Shown here in pieces: positions 6,807 to 16,543 of a DNA stretch of 37,271 bases. The stretch spans positions 1 to 37,271 of the forward strand of contig JAAYUD010000089.1 of assembly GCA_012517855.1 (NCBI GenBank), given 5' to 3'. Origin of the DNA: Bacteroidales bacterium. Lineage in GTDB: Bacteria; Bacteroidota; Bacteroidia; Bacteroidales; Bacteroidaceae. How positions within the stretch are numbered: the stretch's first letter is position 1; every line of letters begins with the position of its first letter. The notes under the pieces are model-generated. The model was not told the origin of the DNA and ran no database searches. It worked only from the letters and a program-made list of their open reading frames with translations. The position numbers and the translations under genes are program-made.

Positions 6807-9800
6807 TTATTTATTCTTCTCTATCCAATGACGGGCATTAACGAAAGCCTCCAACCAAGGAGTCACTTGATCTTTTTCTTTTCTGTCGGCAGGATAGCAA
6901 CCCCATTGCCAAGGATAGATGGCACGTTCGAGGTGAGGCATCATAGCTACATGGCGCCCGTCGGCACTTGCCAATGCTGCAATACTATAGTCTGAACCAT
7001 TAGGATTGCCGGGATATTCATCGTAGCTGTATTTTGCTACAATATTGTAGTGCTTTTCTTCATAGGGAAGAGAGAACTTACCTTCTCCATGAGCTACCCA
7101 AATGCCAAGCTTGTTGCCTTTGAGCGAATCGAACATTACGCTGTTGCTCTCTTGTATGGTAAGACCCAAGAACGATGACTCAAATTTATGAGAATCGTTG
7201 TGGAGCATTTTTCCTTTATTCTCGTCATTCGGGGTAATCAATCCTAATTCCATCATTAGTTGGCAACCATTGCAAATACCTAATGATAACGTATCTTTGC
7301 GTGCGTAGAAATTCTTTAGGGCTTCATTGGCTTTCTCGTTATAAAGGAAGCCGCCGGCCCATCCTTTGGCCGATCCTAATACATCAGAATTAGAGAAGCC
7401 ACCGCAGTAGACAATCATATTGACATCGGAAAGCGTTTCGCGTCCGCTAATTAAATCGGTCATCGTTACATCTTTCACATCAAAGCCTGCCAAGTAGAGC
7501 GACCACGCCATTTCTCGTTCGCCATTTGTGCCTTTTTCGCGGATAATAGCTGCACGTACACCTGTCGGTTGACGACGGGCAGCATCTAATTGATACTGTG
7601 ACAACTTGCCTGTGAAATTATAATTGAATTTGAATTTGAGAGGTTGCGACTTGTAATTCTCATAACGCTTATCGGCGCATCCGTTTATCGATTGTTTACG
7701 GTCGAGCAGATAGGATGATTTATACCAAACGTCGCGTAGTGTATCAATCTCGAAGATATGTGTCGCCTCTTCTTTTTCGATAACCAGATTGCGCTCTTCG
7801 CATGGATAGCCTATCTTGATAAAACCGACGCCAGCTTCTTCGAGCATCTTTTTTACATGGGACTGATTCTTATCGCTCACCTGAATCACAAGTCCCGGAT
7901 TCTCGGCAAAGAGAATCTTAACTAAGTCAGATTCCTGAATTTTGTCCAGTTTAATGTTCATACCACCATTCTCATTGGCAAAGCACATTTCCAACAATGT
8001 GGTAATGAGACCTCCAGCAGATATATCGTGCATTGCCATAATCAATCCCTCGTGAACCAACTCTTGTATCGCATTGAAAGCATCGACAAAATAATCTGAA
8101 TCTTTCACCGTAGGAACTTCGCTGCCTACATATCCCAAAGATTGAGCGAAAGCAGAGCCTCCGAGTTTTAAGTTATCGAAGCTGAAATCGATGTGGAAGA
8201 AGTTTGATTCTTTGTCGTTAACCATTACGGGTGATACAGTCTTCTTGACGTCATCTACTTCGCTACCTGCCGATACGATGACCGTGCCCGGAGAAATTAC
8301 TTTCTCGCCGTTAGGGTAAACTTGAGTCAGAGACAGAGAATCTTTCCCTGTCGGAACATTTACACCTAATTGGATGCAGAATTCACTCAATGCTTCGACT
8401 GCTTCATAGAGTCGGGCATCTTCTCCTTCTTGCGAGCGGCATGGCCACATCCAGTTGGCCGAGAGCGAAATACTCTTTAGTCCATCGCTGAGTGAAGCGC
8501 CTATGATATTCAATAACGATTCGCTGACAGAAAGGATAGAACCCGCTTGGGGATCGGCAAGTCCGGCTTGCGGAGCATGACCGAGAGCGGTAGCAATACC
8601 TTTCGTTCCTGTATAGTCGAGAGCTACGACACCACAGTCGCTCAATGGCAATTGAAAAGCACCTTGCGTTTGTTGACGCGCTACTTTACCTGTTACGGAG
8701 CGGTCTACTTTATTAGTCAACCAATCCTTACATGCCACGGCTTCAAGTTGCAGCACCTTATTGAGATAATCATTTATTGTTTTCGTATCATATTCCGGCA
8801 TCGTATAATGTCGGTCTTTTGTTTTGTCCACCATATAAGTCTTGGGAGATGAACCGAACATTTGCTCCAGACTCAGGTCGTATGGCTTCGTACCGTCTGG
8901 CATTGTGAACGAAAAACGCTGTTCGCCAGTCGCTTCACCAACAACGTACATCGGGGCACGTTCTCTTTCAGCCACCTTTTTCACGTGTTCGAGAGATCTT
9001 TCGTCAATGAGTAATCCCATTCGCTCTTGCGATTCGTTAGCAATGATCTCTTTAATAGACAATGTCTTGTCCCCAACGGGAAGTTTGTCTATTTCGATGT
9101 TGCCACCACATTCGTCAACAAGTTCTGAGAAGCAGTTGACGTGACCTGCTGCACCATGATCGTGAATTGAAACAATTGGATTCGTCTCTTCTTCGCAGAG
9201 GGCACGGACAACATTATAGTCTCTTTTTTGCATTTCTGCATTGGCACGTTGCACGGCATTTAGTTCAATTCCTGTGCTATAGCGTCCTGTATCTACCGAA
9301 GATACCGAACCTCCTCCTAATCCGATGCGATAATTGTCGCCTCCGATCAGTACTATTTTATTTCCTTTTTGGGCAGTTCCCTTTTTGAAGTCGCGTTTGG
9401 CACCATAACCTATACCCCCTGCCAACATAATGACTTTGTCGTAGCCATATTTTTCGCCGTTTTCTTCGTGCTCGAAAGTCAGTAGCGAACCGCAGATCAG
9501 CGGTTGTCCAAACTTATTGCCGAAGTCGCTGGCTCCATTTGAAGCTTTGGTCAGTATTTGTTGTGGCGTTTGATATAACCATTTGCGAACTGGAAGCGCT
9601 TTTTCCCATTCGCGTTCACCGTCTGTACGTGGATAAGATGTCATATATACTGCTGTGCCTGCAATAGGCCAAGAACCTTTACCTCCAGCCATACGATCGC
9701 GAATCTCCCCTCCCGTACCGGTTGAAGCTCCATTGAATGGCTCAACGGTTGTTGGGAAGTTGTGCGTTTCGGCCTTATAAGAAATGACGCTATCAATGTC

Positions 9801-10508
9801 TTTTATTTTGAAGAAGTCTGGTTTCGAATGGTCTTCCGGAGCGAATTGCTCAATTTTGGGTCCCTCGGCAAACGCTACATTATCTTTATATGCAGAGACT
9901 ATATAATTGGGATTCTCTTTTGTCGTATTTTTGATGAGCTGGAAAAGAGATGAAGGTTTCTCTTCACCGTCAATAACAAAAATACCTCCAAAAATTTTGT
10001 GGCGACAATGTTCCGAATTGATTTGTGCAAAACCAAAGACCTCTGAATCGGTGAGGGGGCGTCCACAATCTTTTTCTACTTGTTTGAGGTAATTAATTTC
10101 TTCGGGCGAAAGAGCCAACCCTTCTTCTTCGTTGTATTTTTCGAGATCTTCGATGTGAACGATGGGTTCGGGCTTGTGATCGAAAGAAAATACTTTCTGG
10201 TCAAGTCCCTTATACATGCGTTGTAACATCGGGTCAAACTCACAGTTCTCGTCTTTTACCGGAAAATACTCTTCTATACGAACAATGCCGTCGAGACCCA
10301 TATTTTGAGTAATTTCGACGGCATTCGTACTCCACGGAGTAATCATCTCTCGGCGTGGCCCGACGAAATAACCATGAAGGTTTTCCTCGTTCTCGACTTG
10401 AGCCTCGCTGAATAGCCAGCAAAGCTTATTTATTTCTTCTGAAGAAAATGCGTGATCGCTCTCTACGGCAATGACGCTCTTTAAAGGGGTTTTGAAAAAA
10501 GAAATCAT
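6807..10508 (-). CDS. purL: Phosphoribosylformylglycinamidine synthase (large, single-chain PurL)
   Basis: The fourth step of purine synthesis: FGAR, glutamine and ATP give FGAM. At 1233 residues it is the long one-chain form, with a PurS-like N-terminal part, two AIRS-type ATP-binding halves and a C-terminal glutamine amidotransferase. Visible markers include DSEVFGFAQINSEHCRHKIF in the linker, SYKAETHNFPT and TGTGGEIRDR in the first synthase half, and GICNGCQ with the catalytic Cys at about residue 1078, followed by PHLERAIYPWQWG near the end. ATG 10508 is preferred over ATG 10535: a -7 box on this strand occupies 10533-10540, so the upstream ATG would lie outside the transcript, and PurL homologues in this group start near MISFFKTP. 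An MBL hydrolase follows in the same operon. Confidence 0.96.
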   Translation of the reverse strand: MISFFKTPLKSVIAVESDHAFSSEEINKLCWLFSEAQVENEENLHGYFVGPRREMITPWSTNAVEITQNMGLDGIVRIEEYFPVKDENCEFDPMLQRMYKGLDQKVFSFDHKPEPIVHIEDLEKYNEEEGLALSPEEINYLKQVEKDCGRPLTDSEVFGFAQINSEHCRHKIFGGIFVIDGEEKPSSLFQLIKNTTKENPNYIVSAYKDNVAFAEGPKIEQFAPEDHSKPDFFKIKDIDSVISYKAETHNFPTTVEPFNGASTGTGGEIRDRMAGGKGSWPIAGTAVYMTSYPRTDGEREWEKALPVRKWLYQTPQQILTKASNGASDFGNKFGQPLICGSLLTFEHEENGEKYGYDKVIMLAGGIGYGAKRDFKKGTAQKGNKIVLIGGDNYRIGLGGGSVSSVDTGRYSTGIELNAVQRANAEMQKRDYNVVRALCEEETNPIVSIHDHGAAGHVNCFSELVDECGGNIEIDKLPVGDKTLSIKEIIANESQERMGLLIDERSLEHVKKVAERERAPMYVVGEATGEQRFSFTMPDGTKPYDLSLEQMFGSSPKTYMVDKTKDRHYTMPEYDTKTINDYLNKVLQLEAVACKDWLTNKVDRSVTGKVARQQTQGAFQLPLSDCGVVALDYTGTKGIATALGHAPQAGLADPQAGSILSVSESLLNIIGASLSDGLKSISLSANWMWPCRSQEGEDARLYEAVEALSEFCIQLGVNVPTGKDSLSLTQVYPNGEKVISPGTVIVSAGSEVDDVKKTVSPVMVNDKESNFFHIDFSFDNLKLGGSAFAQSLGYVGSEVPTVKDSDYFVDAFNAIQELVHEGLIMAMHDISAGGLITTLLEMCFANENGGMNIKLDKIQESDLVKILFAENPGLVIQVSDKNQSHVKKMLEEAGVGFIKIGYPCEERNLVIEKEEATHIFEIDTLRDVWYKSSYLLDRKQSINGCADKRYENYKSQPLKFKFNYNFTGKLSQYQLDAARRQPTGVRAAIIREKGTNGEREMAWSLYLAGFDVKDVTMTDLISGRETLSDVNMIVYCGGFSNSDVLGSAKGWAGGFLYNEKANEALKNFYARKDTLSLGICNGCQLMMELGLITPNDENKGKMLHNDSHKFESSFLGLTIQESNSVMFDSLKGNKLGIWVAHGEGKFSLPYEEKHYNIVAKYSYDEYPGNPNGSDYSIAALASADGRHVAMMPHLERAIYPWQWGCYPADRKEKDQVTPWLEAFVNARHWIEKNK

Positions 10509-10532
10509 TGAATTGTATTCATTACTTTGGTA

Positions 10533-10540
10533 CAAAGATA
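10533..10540 (-). promoter_or_regulatory. purL promoter, -7 box
   Basis: Reading the minus strand, TATCTTTG lies 24 bases before the chosen ATG. No clear -33 TTG was seen at the usual distance. Its position decides the purL start codon. Confidence 0.6.
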
Positions 10541-10600
10541 AAGACTTTCTCCCGTTTTCTGGAACTTTTGTGTGACTTTCTTAGTTTTCTTACTGATTAT

Positions 10601-10631
10601 TTTGTTACGTCGTTCAAATTAATTTAATTTG
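10601..10631 (+). promoter_or_regulatory. Possible rfbA promoter
   Basis: TTTG at 10601-10604, a 19-base spacer and TTAATTTG at 10624-10631, which has one mismatch to TAnnTTTG. The ATG at 10653 follows 21 bases later. Confidence 0.4.
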
Positions 10632-10652
10632 CAGAATGAAAAAAGTGAATAT

Positions 10653-11516
10653 ATGAAAGGTATTATTTTGGCAGGTGGAAGTGCAACCCGTCTTTATCCT
10701 TTGTCTAAAGCAATATCGAAACAGATAATGCCTGTTTATGACAAACAGATGATATACTATCCACTTTCGACTTTGATGCTTGCCGGTATTCGTGATGTGC
10801 TGATTATTTCAACGCAGCGAGATTTACCGATGTTTGAACAACTCTTCGGTAGCGGAGAGAAGTTGGGAATGAATTTCACTTATAAGATACAAGAGAAACC
10901 CAATGGCTTGGCCCAAGCTTTTGTTCTTGGCGCCGAATTCTTGCATGGCGAATCAGGATGTCTTATTTTGGGTGATAATATGTTTTATGGGCAAGGCTTC
11001 TCCGAAATGTTGCATAGAGCTTCTGCTTTGAAGCAGGGGGCTTGTATCTTTGGATATTATGTCAAAGACCCTCGAGCTTATGGCGTTGTTGAATTCGATG
11101 CCGAAGGGAAAGTCCTTTCACTTGAAGAAAAACCAGTACAGCCGAAAAGTAATTATGCTGTACCGGGACTTTATTTTTATGATTCGACAGTTGTCGAAAA
11201 AGCTGCCTCACTCAAACCTTCGGTGCGAGGAGAGTACGAAATAACCGATTTGAATAAGCTTTATCTTGATGAAGGCTCACTGAAAGTCGAGCTTTTCGGG
11301 CGTGGTTTTGCATGGCTCGATACAGGAAACTGCGATAGTTTGCTCGAGGCTTCCAACTTCGTAGCTACTATTCAGAATCGTCAAGGATTTTATGTCAGTT
11401 GTATCGAAGAAATTGCTTGGCGTAATGGATGGATAGATGATGTCCAACTTCGGCAATTGGGCGAAAGTCTTCAGAAGACAGAGTATGGCAAATATTTGCT
11501 CGATTTAGTACACTAA
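10653..11516 (+). CDS. rfbA: Glucose-1-phosphate thymidylyltransferase
   Basis: Joins dTTP and glucose-1-phosphate to give dTDP-glucose, the first step toward dTDP-rhamnose and related sugars for surface polysaccharide. The 287-residue protein begins with the nucleotidyltransferase signature GIILAGGSATRLYPLS and the family's SKQIMPVYDKQMIYYPLSTL stretch. LGDNMFYG near residue 110 and the GFAWLDTG segment near 220 are also typical. ATG 10653 is chosen because GIILAGG must lie at the N-terminus; the longer frame from TTG 10629 adds a non-conserved leader inside the probable promoter. It is ten bases upstream of rfbB. The rfbC and rfbD genes that finish the rhamnose pathway are absent here. Confidence 0.95.
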   Translation: MKGIILAGGSATRLYPLSKAISKQIMPVYDKQMIYYPLSTLMLAGIRDVLIISTQRDLPMFEQLFGSGEKLGMNFTYKIQEKPNGLAQAFVLGAEFLHGESGCLILGDNMFYGQGFSEMLHRASALKQGACIFGYYVKDPRAYGVVEFDAEGKVLSLEEKPVQPKSNYAVPGLYFYDSTVVEKAASLKPSVRGEYEITDLNKLYLDEGSLKVELFGRGFAWLDTGNCDSLLEASNFVATIQNRQGFYVSCIEEIAWRNGWIDDVQLRQLGESLQKTEYGKYLLDLVH

Positions 11517-11526
11517 ATAATATAAT

Positions 11527-12666
11527 ATGAAAACTTATCTTGTGACCGGTGCTGCTGGATTTATTGGTTCAAACTATCTGAAATATATATTGAATATCCA
11601 CGATGATATTAAGGTCGTTGTACTTGATGCGTTGACTTATGCTGGCAATTTGGGGACGATAGCCGATGACATTGATAACGAACGCTGTATTTTTGTCCGT
11701 GGTGATATCGGTGATGCGGAACTTGTTGGGCGTCTGTTTGCTACTTATCGTTTTGATTATGTAGTGAACTTTGCAGCCGAAAGTCATGTAGATCGCAGTA
11801 TTGAGAATCCACAGCTTTTCTTGCAGACTAATATTTTGGGTACTCAAAATTTGCTCGAAGTAGCACGTCGGGCATGGACCAAAGGCAAAGATGAGACTGG
11901 TTATCCTACGTGGCAACGTGGCGTGCGTTTCCATCAGGTATCTACCGACGAGGTTTATGGCTCATTGGGCGTTGAAGGGTATTTTACAGAAGATACACCA
12001 CTTCAACCGCATAGTCCTTATAGTGCCTCTAAAACAAGTGCCGATCTCGTGGTGATGGCTTATCGGGATACCTATAAAATGCCGGTATCCGTTACTCGTT
12101 GTTCTAATAATTATGGTCCGTATCATTTTCCTGAAAAGCTTATACCGCTAATTATTAAAAATATACTTGCCGGTAAGCAGCTTCCCGTATACGGTAATGG
12201 TAGTAATGTTCGCGATTGGCTTTATGTAGAAGACCATTGCAAAGCGATTGATTTGGTTGTTACAAAAGGACGCGATGGAGAAATCTATAATGTAGGAGGG
12301 CACAACGAACGAACCAACTTGCAAATAGTTAAATTGACAATTGCTACTATTCATCGTTTGATGGAGGAACATCTGCTTTATCGTAATATGTTGAAGAAGC
12401 AGGTGAAGAATGCTGATGGGTCCATATCTATTGATTGGATTAATGACGATCTAATTACATTTGTTAAAGACCGTTTGGGGCACGATCAACGTTATGCCAT
12501 AGACCCCTCAAAAATTAAAGCCGAACTTGGATGGTATCCCGAGACTACATTTGAAGTGGGGATTGTGAAGACTATTGAATGGAACCTCAACAATCAAAAA
12601 TGGGTCGAAGAGGTAACCAGTGGCGATTATCAAAAATATTACGATAGAATGTACGGGAATAGGTAG
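11527..12666 (+). CDS. rfbB: dTDP-glucose 4,6-dehydratase
   Basis: Converts dTDP-glucose to dTDP-4-keto-6-deoxyglucose, acting right after RfbA. It is a 379-residue extended short-chain dehydrogenase. The NAD-binding motif is GAAGFIGSNY (Gly8, Gly11, Gly14), the catalytic TDE is at 140-142, and YSASK gives Tyr165 and Lys169. AAESHVDRSI and the NNYGPYHFPEKLIPL segment are further RmlB hallmarks. It forms an operon with rfbA. Its last 28 bases overlap the 3' end of menA on the other strand, so the two transcripts are antisense to each other at their ends. Confidence 0.95.
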   Translation: MKTYLVTGAAGFIGSNYLKYILNIHDDIKVVVLDALTYAGNLGTIADDIDNERCIFVRGDIGDAELVGRLFATYRFDYVVNFAAESHVDRSIENPQLFLQTNILGTQNLLEVARRAWTKGKDETGYPTWQRGVRFHQVSTDEVYGSLGVEGYFTEDTPLQPHSPYSASKTSADLVVMAYRDTYKMPVSVTRCSNNYGPYHFPEKLIPLIIKNILAGKQLPVYGNGSNVRDWLYVEDHCKAIDLVVTKGRDGEIYNVGGHNERTNLQIVKLTIATIHRLMEEHLLYRNMLKKQVKNADGSISIDWINDDLITFVKDRLGHDQRYAIDPSKIKAELGWYPETTFEVGIVKTIEWNLNNQKWVEEVTSGDYQKYYDRMYGNR

Positions 12667-13598
12667 TCGAGTATCATACCCATTGCCGATAATAAACCGA
12701 ACAATAGCATATTGCGGGATGTCTTCCCCAATATGCTATTTAATTTTTTACCTGTGCCTATAGTTATCATGCTTTTCCATGTAAGGTAATGTGGAATGAG
12801 ATATATTATAGGAAGTAAAGCGGTAAACCAGTATATTCTGATAGAAGGTACCTTTATTCCCAAAGACCCGATGCTATATTGTGTTTGATAAAGCATTAGC
12901 ATCATTAACATTGTTGCACTCCAACCCGATGATAAATATAAAATTTCTCCAAACCTTTTTCCAAAGCGTACGATCAATGTTTTTTTGTGACTCTCTTTAT
13001 CGGCTTCGTAGTCTCGGTAGTTATTTACTATCAAAAGTGTCTCAATGACCAATCCGCATGCGAGCGCTGTCAATGTCGTATGGGTTGTCCATTGCAATGC
13101 TTGTACATAATATGTTCCCCCTACTGCAGTTAATCCGAAAAATACAATAACCATGATGTCGCCGAAGCCATAGTAAGAGAGGCATATGGTATAGAGGAAA
13201 GCGAATATAATACTTGCAATACCGATCCATATCATATTCCAACCGCCATAATAGATCAAGATCAAACCGATAATCCCTGCAAAAGCTATCGTGATAGCTA
13301 TGCCCCATTTCATGGCATAAGGTGATATCCAACCTTGAGCACAGGCTCTTTCCGGACCGAGTCTGTCTTCGCGGTCACTTCCTTTTAGATAATCGTACAA
13401 GTCGTTGATAAAGTTGGCGGCAATCTGCATCAAGCCTGCGAAGAATAGACAAACTAAAGCAGGGATCCAGGAAAACTTTTGATCTAATAATGCTAAGGCA
13501 CTTCCCATTAAAACTGGAATAATAGCGCCTGTTAATGTTTTAGGACGTGCGGCAAGAATCCACGCATAAAAAGAATTCTTTTGAATCGTATTGTTCAT
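12639..13598 (-). CDS. menA: 1,4-dihydroxy-2-naphthoate polyprenyltransferase
   Basis: An integral membrane prenyltransferase of the UbiA family, 319 residues, which attaches the polyprenyl tail to 1,4-dihydroxy-2-naphthoate to make demethylmenaquinone. The first Asp-rich motif is NDLYDYLKGSD at 65-75 and the second is NNYRDYEAD at 192-200. About eight hydrophobic segments follow the pattern of the family, and the N-terminal AARPKTLTGAIIPVLMG is characteristic of MenA. It points to menaquinone-based anaerobic respiration in this organism. It is transcribed toward rfbB, with a 28-base tail-to-tail overlap. No -7 box was found upstream, so its promoter is not located. Confidence 0.93.
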   Translation of the reverse strand: MNNTIQKNSFYAWILAARPKTLTGAIIPVLMGSALALLDQKFSWIPALVCLFFAGLMQIAANFINDLYDYLKGSDREDRLGPERACAQGWISPYAMKWGIAITIAFAGIIGLILIYYGGWNMIWIGIASIIFAFLYTICLSYYGFGDIMVIVFFGLTAVGGTYYVQALQWTTHTTLTALACGLVIETLLIVNNYRDYEADKESHKKTLIVRFGKRFGEILYLSSGWSATMLMMLMLYQTQYSIGSLGIKVPSIRIYWFTALLPIIYLIPHYLTWKSMITIGTGKKLNSILGKTSRNMLLFGLLSAMGMILDYLFPYILS

Positions 13599-13957
13599 CT
13601 TAATTTGTTTTAATTATATGCCTATCTTAAGCCTATCGTTTACTCGATGAAGTGATATATACCGCATGAGGATGATAGGATTAATGGATATTCAAACCCT
13701 TTTGAGGCGGTAAAGATAATGAAAAAAGAAAAAAATCTTGCAATGTAATGTAGAGTAAGTTGTTTGTTAAAGATGAATCGTGCTTGTTATTTCTTTTTGT
13801 TGTAGTGGCAAAATGTTTTATTTGAATATATTGCTTGTCTTTTTTTGATAATAGTGAGTGCAAAGGAATTTGTTATTATTTGATTCTTAATTATGTTAAT
13901 TCATTTGTTTCTGAGTACCTACTATTGAGTATTGTTATTTAAATACTGTCTAAATAG
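13599..13957. other. Divergent intergenic region, menA to feoAB
   Basis: About 360 bases, A+T-rich. A 60-codon frame on the minus strand (13681-13863) lacks features of a real gene. No terminator or minus-strand -7 box was recognised. I could not identify a Fur-type site by eye, although the iron-transport gene that follows makes one plausible. Confidence 0.4.
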
Positions 13958-13988
13958 TTGTGCGATATTCAGCTTATCATTACCTTTG
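13958..13988 (+). promoter_or_regulatory. feoAB promoter
   Basis: TTG at 13958-13960, a 20-base spacer, and TACCTTTG at 13981-13988. The expected transcript start near 13994 excludes GTG 13958 as the start codon and supports ATG 14030. Confidence 0.65.
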
Positions 13989-14029
13989 TTTCGAGAAACA
14001 TAGATAAAGTAATAAAAAATAAGAGATAT

Positions 14030-16543
14030 ATGCGTTTATCAGAATTGAAAACAGGTGAGAAGGGAGTCGTTGTAAAGGTTTTAGGTCATGGCGGTTTCCG
14101 TAAGCGCATCGTTGAAATGGGGTTTATAAAGGGGAAAATTGTTGAAGTGCTGTTGAATGCTCCGTTGAGAGATCCGGTGAAATATCGTATTATGGGTTAT
14201 GAGATTTCTTTGCGGCATGAAGAGGCGGAGATGATTGAAATTATCAGCGAAGAAGAAGCGAAACGATTGGAAGCCGAGCAAGAAGGCATCGGTTTGCCTC
14301 ATTCAAATGGTCTGATAGATGAAGACGAAACGCTGACTGATGAAGAACTGAAAGAACTGGCCTTAAAAAAACGCCGCACTATTAATGTAGCGTTGGTTGG
14401 CAATCCTAATTGTGGTAAGACTTCTCTCTTTAATATTGCGTCTGGGGCACACGAACATGTGGGAAACTATAGTGGTGTGACCGTTGATGCCAAAGATGGT
14501 TACTTTGATTTTGAAGGGTACCATTTTTGTATTGTTGATCTTCCAGGTACTTATTCACTTTCGGCATACAGCCCGGAAGAACTGTATGTACGAAAACAAA
14601 TCATTGAAAAGACGCCTGATATAATTGTAAATGTGGTCGATGCGTCAAATTTGGAACGCAATCTTTATCTTACTACCCAGCTCATTGATATGAACCTCCG
14701 TATGGTGGTTGCTCTGAATATGTACGATGAACTAGAGCAAAGTGGTAATAAACTTGATTATCGTTTACTCGGTCAATTGTTTGGTATACCAATGGTACCA
14801 ACTGTCTGTCGAAATGGCACAGGTATTGAGTTGCTTTTTCATATCATTATTAATCTTTATGAAGGTATTGATTTTTTGGATGAAAAGGGTAATATAAATC
14901 CGGAAGTAGCACAACAATTGAGAAATTGGCACAAACAATATCATGGCGATGATAAAGGGCAAGAGTCCCATGAAGAAGATTTTGCTCAAGGACCCCGTCC
15001 ACACGGCAATGTGTTTCGTCATATCCATATCAATCATGGTAAGGAAATAGAGAAGGGAATTGAAGCGATCAAGAAAGAGCTCGAGAAAGATGAAAATATC
15101 CGTCATAAATATTCCTTGCGCTATTTGTCTATCAAGTTGATGGAGAGAGATAAAAGCGTCGACCAGTTTGTTAGCACATTACCCAACGGCAATGAAATTA
15201 CCGCCATTCGCGATAAAGAAGCTGCTGCTATTCTGGAAACACTAAAAGAAGATAGTGAGACGGCGATAATGAATGCTAAATATGGATTTATTTCGGGAGC
15301 GTTGCATGAAGCTTATGTCGATGTTCATCGTAAAGATACCCGCCAATTTACCAAAATGCTTGATTCGATTGTTACTAATCGAATCGTGGGTTATCCTATC
15401 TTTTTCTTTTTCTTATGGCTGATGTTCGAGACTACTTTTGTTCTTGGTCAGTATCCGATGGGTTGGATAAATATGGGTATCGGGACGTTAAGTGCTTTTG
15501 TAAAGGAAGAAATGAGTGCTGGCCCGTTGCGCGATCTTATTACTGATGGAGTATTGGGTGGGGTAGGAGCCGTTATCGTCTTTTTACCCCAAATATTGAT
15601 ACTCTATTTTTTTATCTCCCTTATGGAAGAATCGGGTTACATGGCTCGGGCTGCTTTTATCATGGACAAAATTATGCATAAAATGGGGCTTCATGGTAAA
15701 TCATTCATACCTCTTATTATGGGCTTTGGTTGCAATGTGCCCGCTGTTATGGCAACTAGAACCATCGAAAGTCGAAAGAGCAGGTTAATCACAATGCTAG
15801 TATTGCCTTTGATGAGTTGTAGCGCTCGGCTCCCTATTTACTTGATTATAACGGGAATCTTTTTTGCGCATTATCAGGGCCTCGTCATTTTGTTACTTTA
15901 TGTCGTTGGCATTCTACTTTCGGTAGCAATGGCAAGATTGTTTAGTGCCGTTTTTATTAAAGGCGACAATACCCCTTTTGTAATGGAATTGCCACCTTAT
16001 CGCATGCCGACGACGAAAGCCATTTTTCGTCATACATGGGAGAAAGGACGCCAATATCTGAAAAAAATGGGGGGAATTATTTTAGCAGCATCTGTTATTA
16101 TTTGGTTTTTGGGGTATTATCCCCATCATAATGCATATAATTCTGTTCAGCAACAGCAAGAACATTCTTATCTCGGTATGATAGGAAAGGCTATCGAACC
16201 GGCCCTTCGTCCTTGTGGCTTTGATTGGAAGATGGGGGTCGGACTTCTTTCTGGTGCAGGTGCTAAAGAATTGGTAGCAAGTACAATGGGTATTTTATAT
16301 GGCAATAATACTGGTTCTAACAACACACAGATGGCTGCCAATATTCGTGCTGACGGGATCACTTCTTTGGGAGCTTTTAGTTATTTGCTTTTTGTTCTTA
16401 TCTACTTCCCTTGTATCGCGACGATTTCTGCTATTAAGAGTGAATCGGGACGTTGGAAGTGGGCGCTCTTCGCCGCAGGTTATACTACGATATTGGCTTG
16501 GTGTATATCATTTATTGTTTATCAAGTAGGAGGATTGTTCTGA
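14030..16543 (+). CDS. feoB: Ferrous iron transporter, FeoA-FeoB fusion
   Basis: Imports Fe(II) across the inner membrane. This 837-residue protein fuses an SH3-like FeoA domain (about residues 1-75, MRLSELKTGEKGVVV through EEAEMIEI) to FeoB, as is common in Bacteroidota. The FeoB G domain has GNPNCGKTS at 124-132 (Walker A), DLPGTYSLSAYSPEE (G3 and switch II) and NMYDE (G4 variant). A charged helical region follows, then the membrane core with multiple hydrophobic segments and the FeoB motifs MEESGYMARAAFIMDK, GFGCNVPA and SGAGAKELVAS. The His-rich stretch between about residues 300 and 345 lies in the G-domain/membrane linker. The stop codon overlaps the next ATG (TGATG), so translation of the following small gene is probably coupled. 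Confidence 0.96.
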   Translation: MRLSELKTGEKGVVVKVLGHGGFRKRIVEMGFIKGKIVEVLLNAPLRDPVKYRIMGYEISLRHEEAEMIEIISEEEAKRLEAEQEGIGLPHSNGLIDEDETLTDEELKELALKKRRTINVALVGNPNCGKTSLFNIASGAHEHVGNYSGVTVDAKDGYFDFEGYHFCIVDLPGTYSLSAYSPEELYVRKQIIEKTPDIIVNVVDASNLERNLYLTTQLIDMNLRMVVALNMYDELEQSGNKLDYRLLGQLFGIPMVPTVCRNGTGIELLFHIIINLYEGIDFLDEKGNINPEVAQQLRNWHKQYHGDDKGQESHEEDFAQGPRPHGNVFRHIHINHGKEIEKGIEAIKKELEKDENIRHKYSLRYLSIKLMERDKSVDQFVSTLPNGNEITAIRDKEAAAILETLKEDSETAIMNAKYGFISGALHEAYVDVHRKDTRQFTKMLDSIVTNRIVGYPIFFFFLWLMFETTFVLGQYPMGWINMGIGTLSAFVKEEMSAGPLRDLITDGVLGGVGAVIVFLPQILILYFFISLMEESGYMARAAFIMDKIMHKMGLHGKSFIPLIMGFGCNVPAVMATRTIESRKSRLITMLVLPLMSCSARLPIYLIITGIFFAHYQGLVILLLYVVGILLSVAMARLFSAVFIKGDNTPFVMELPPYRMPTTKAIFRHTWEKGRQYLKKMGGIILAASVIIWFLGYYPHHNAYNSVQQQQEHSYLGMIGKAIEPALRPCGFDWKMGVGLLSGAGAKELVASTMGILYGNNTGSNNTQMAANIRADGITSLGAFSYLLFVLIYFPCIATISAIKSESGRWKWALFAAGYTTILAWCISFIVYQVGGLF

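Noticed and set aside
8547-9388. Plus-strand open frames opposite purL
   Set aside because: They lie wholly inside purL on the other strand, have no recognisable domains or start signals, and follow from codon use of the real gene.
10509-10535. Nine-residue N-terminal extension of PurL
   Set aside because: Its ATG lies inside the minus-strand -7 box region, so it would not be on the transcript.
13681-13863. Minus-strand 60-codon frame between menA and feoAB
   Set aside because: Low-complexity translation, no ribosome binding site or promoter, and A+T-rich spacer composition.
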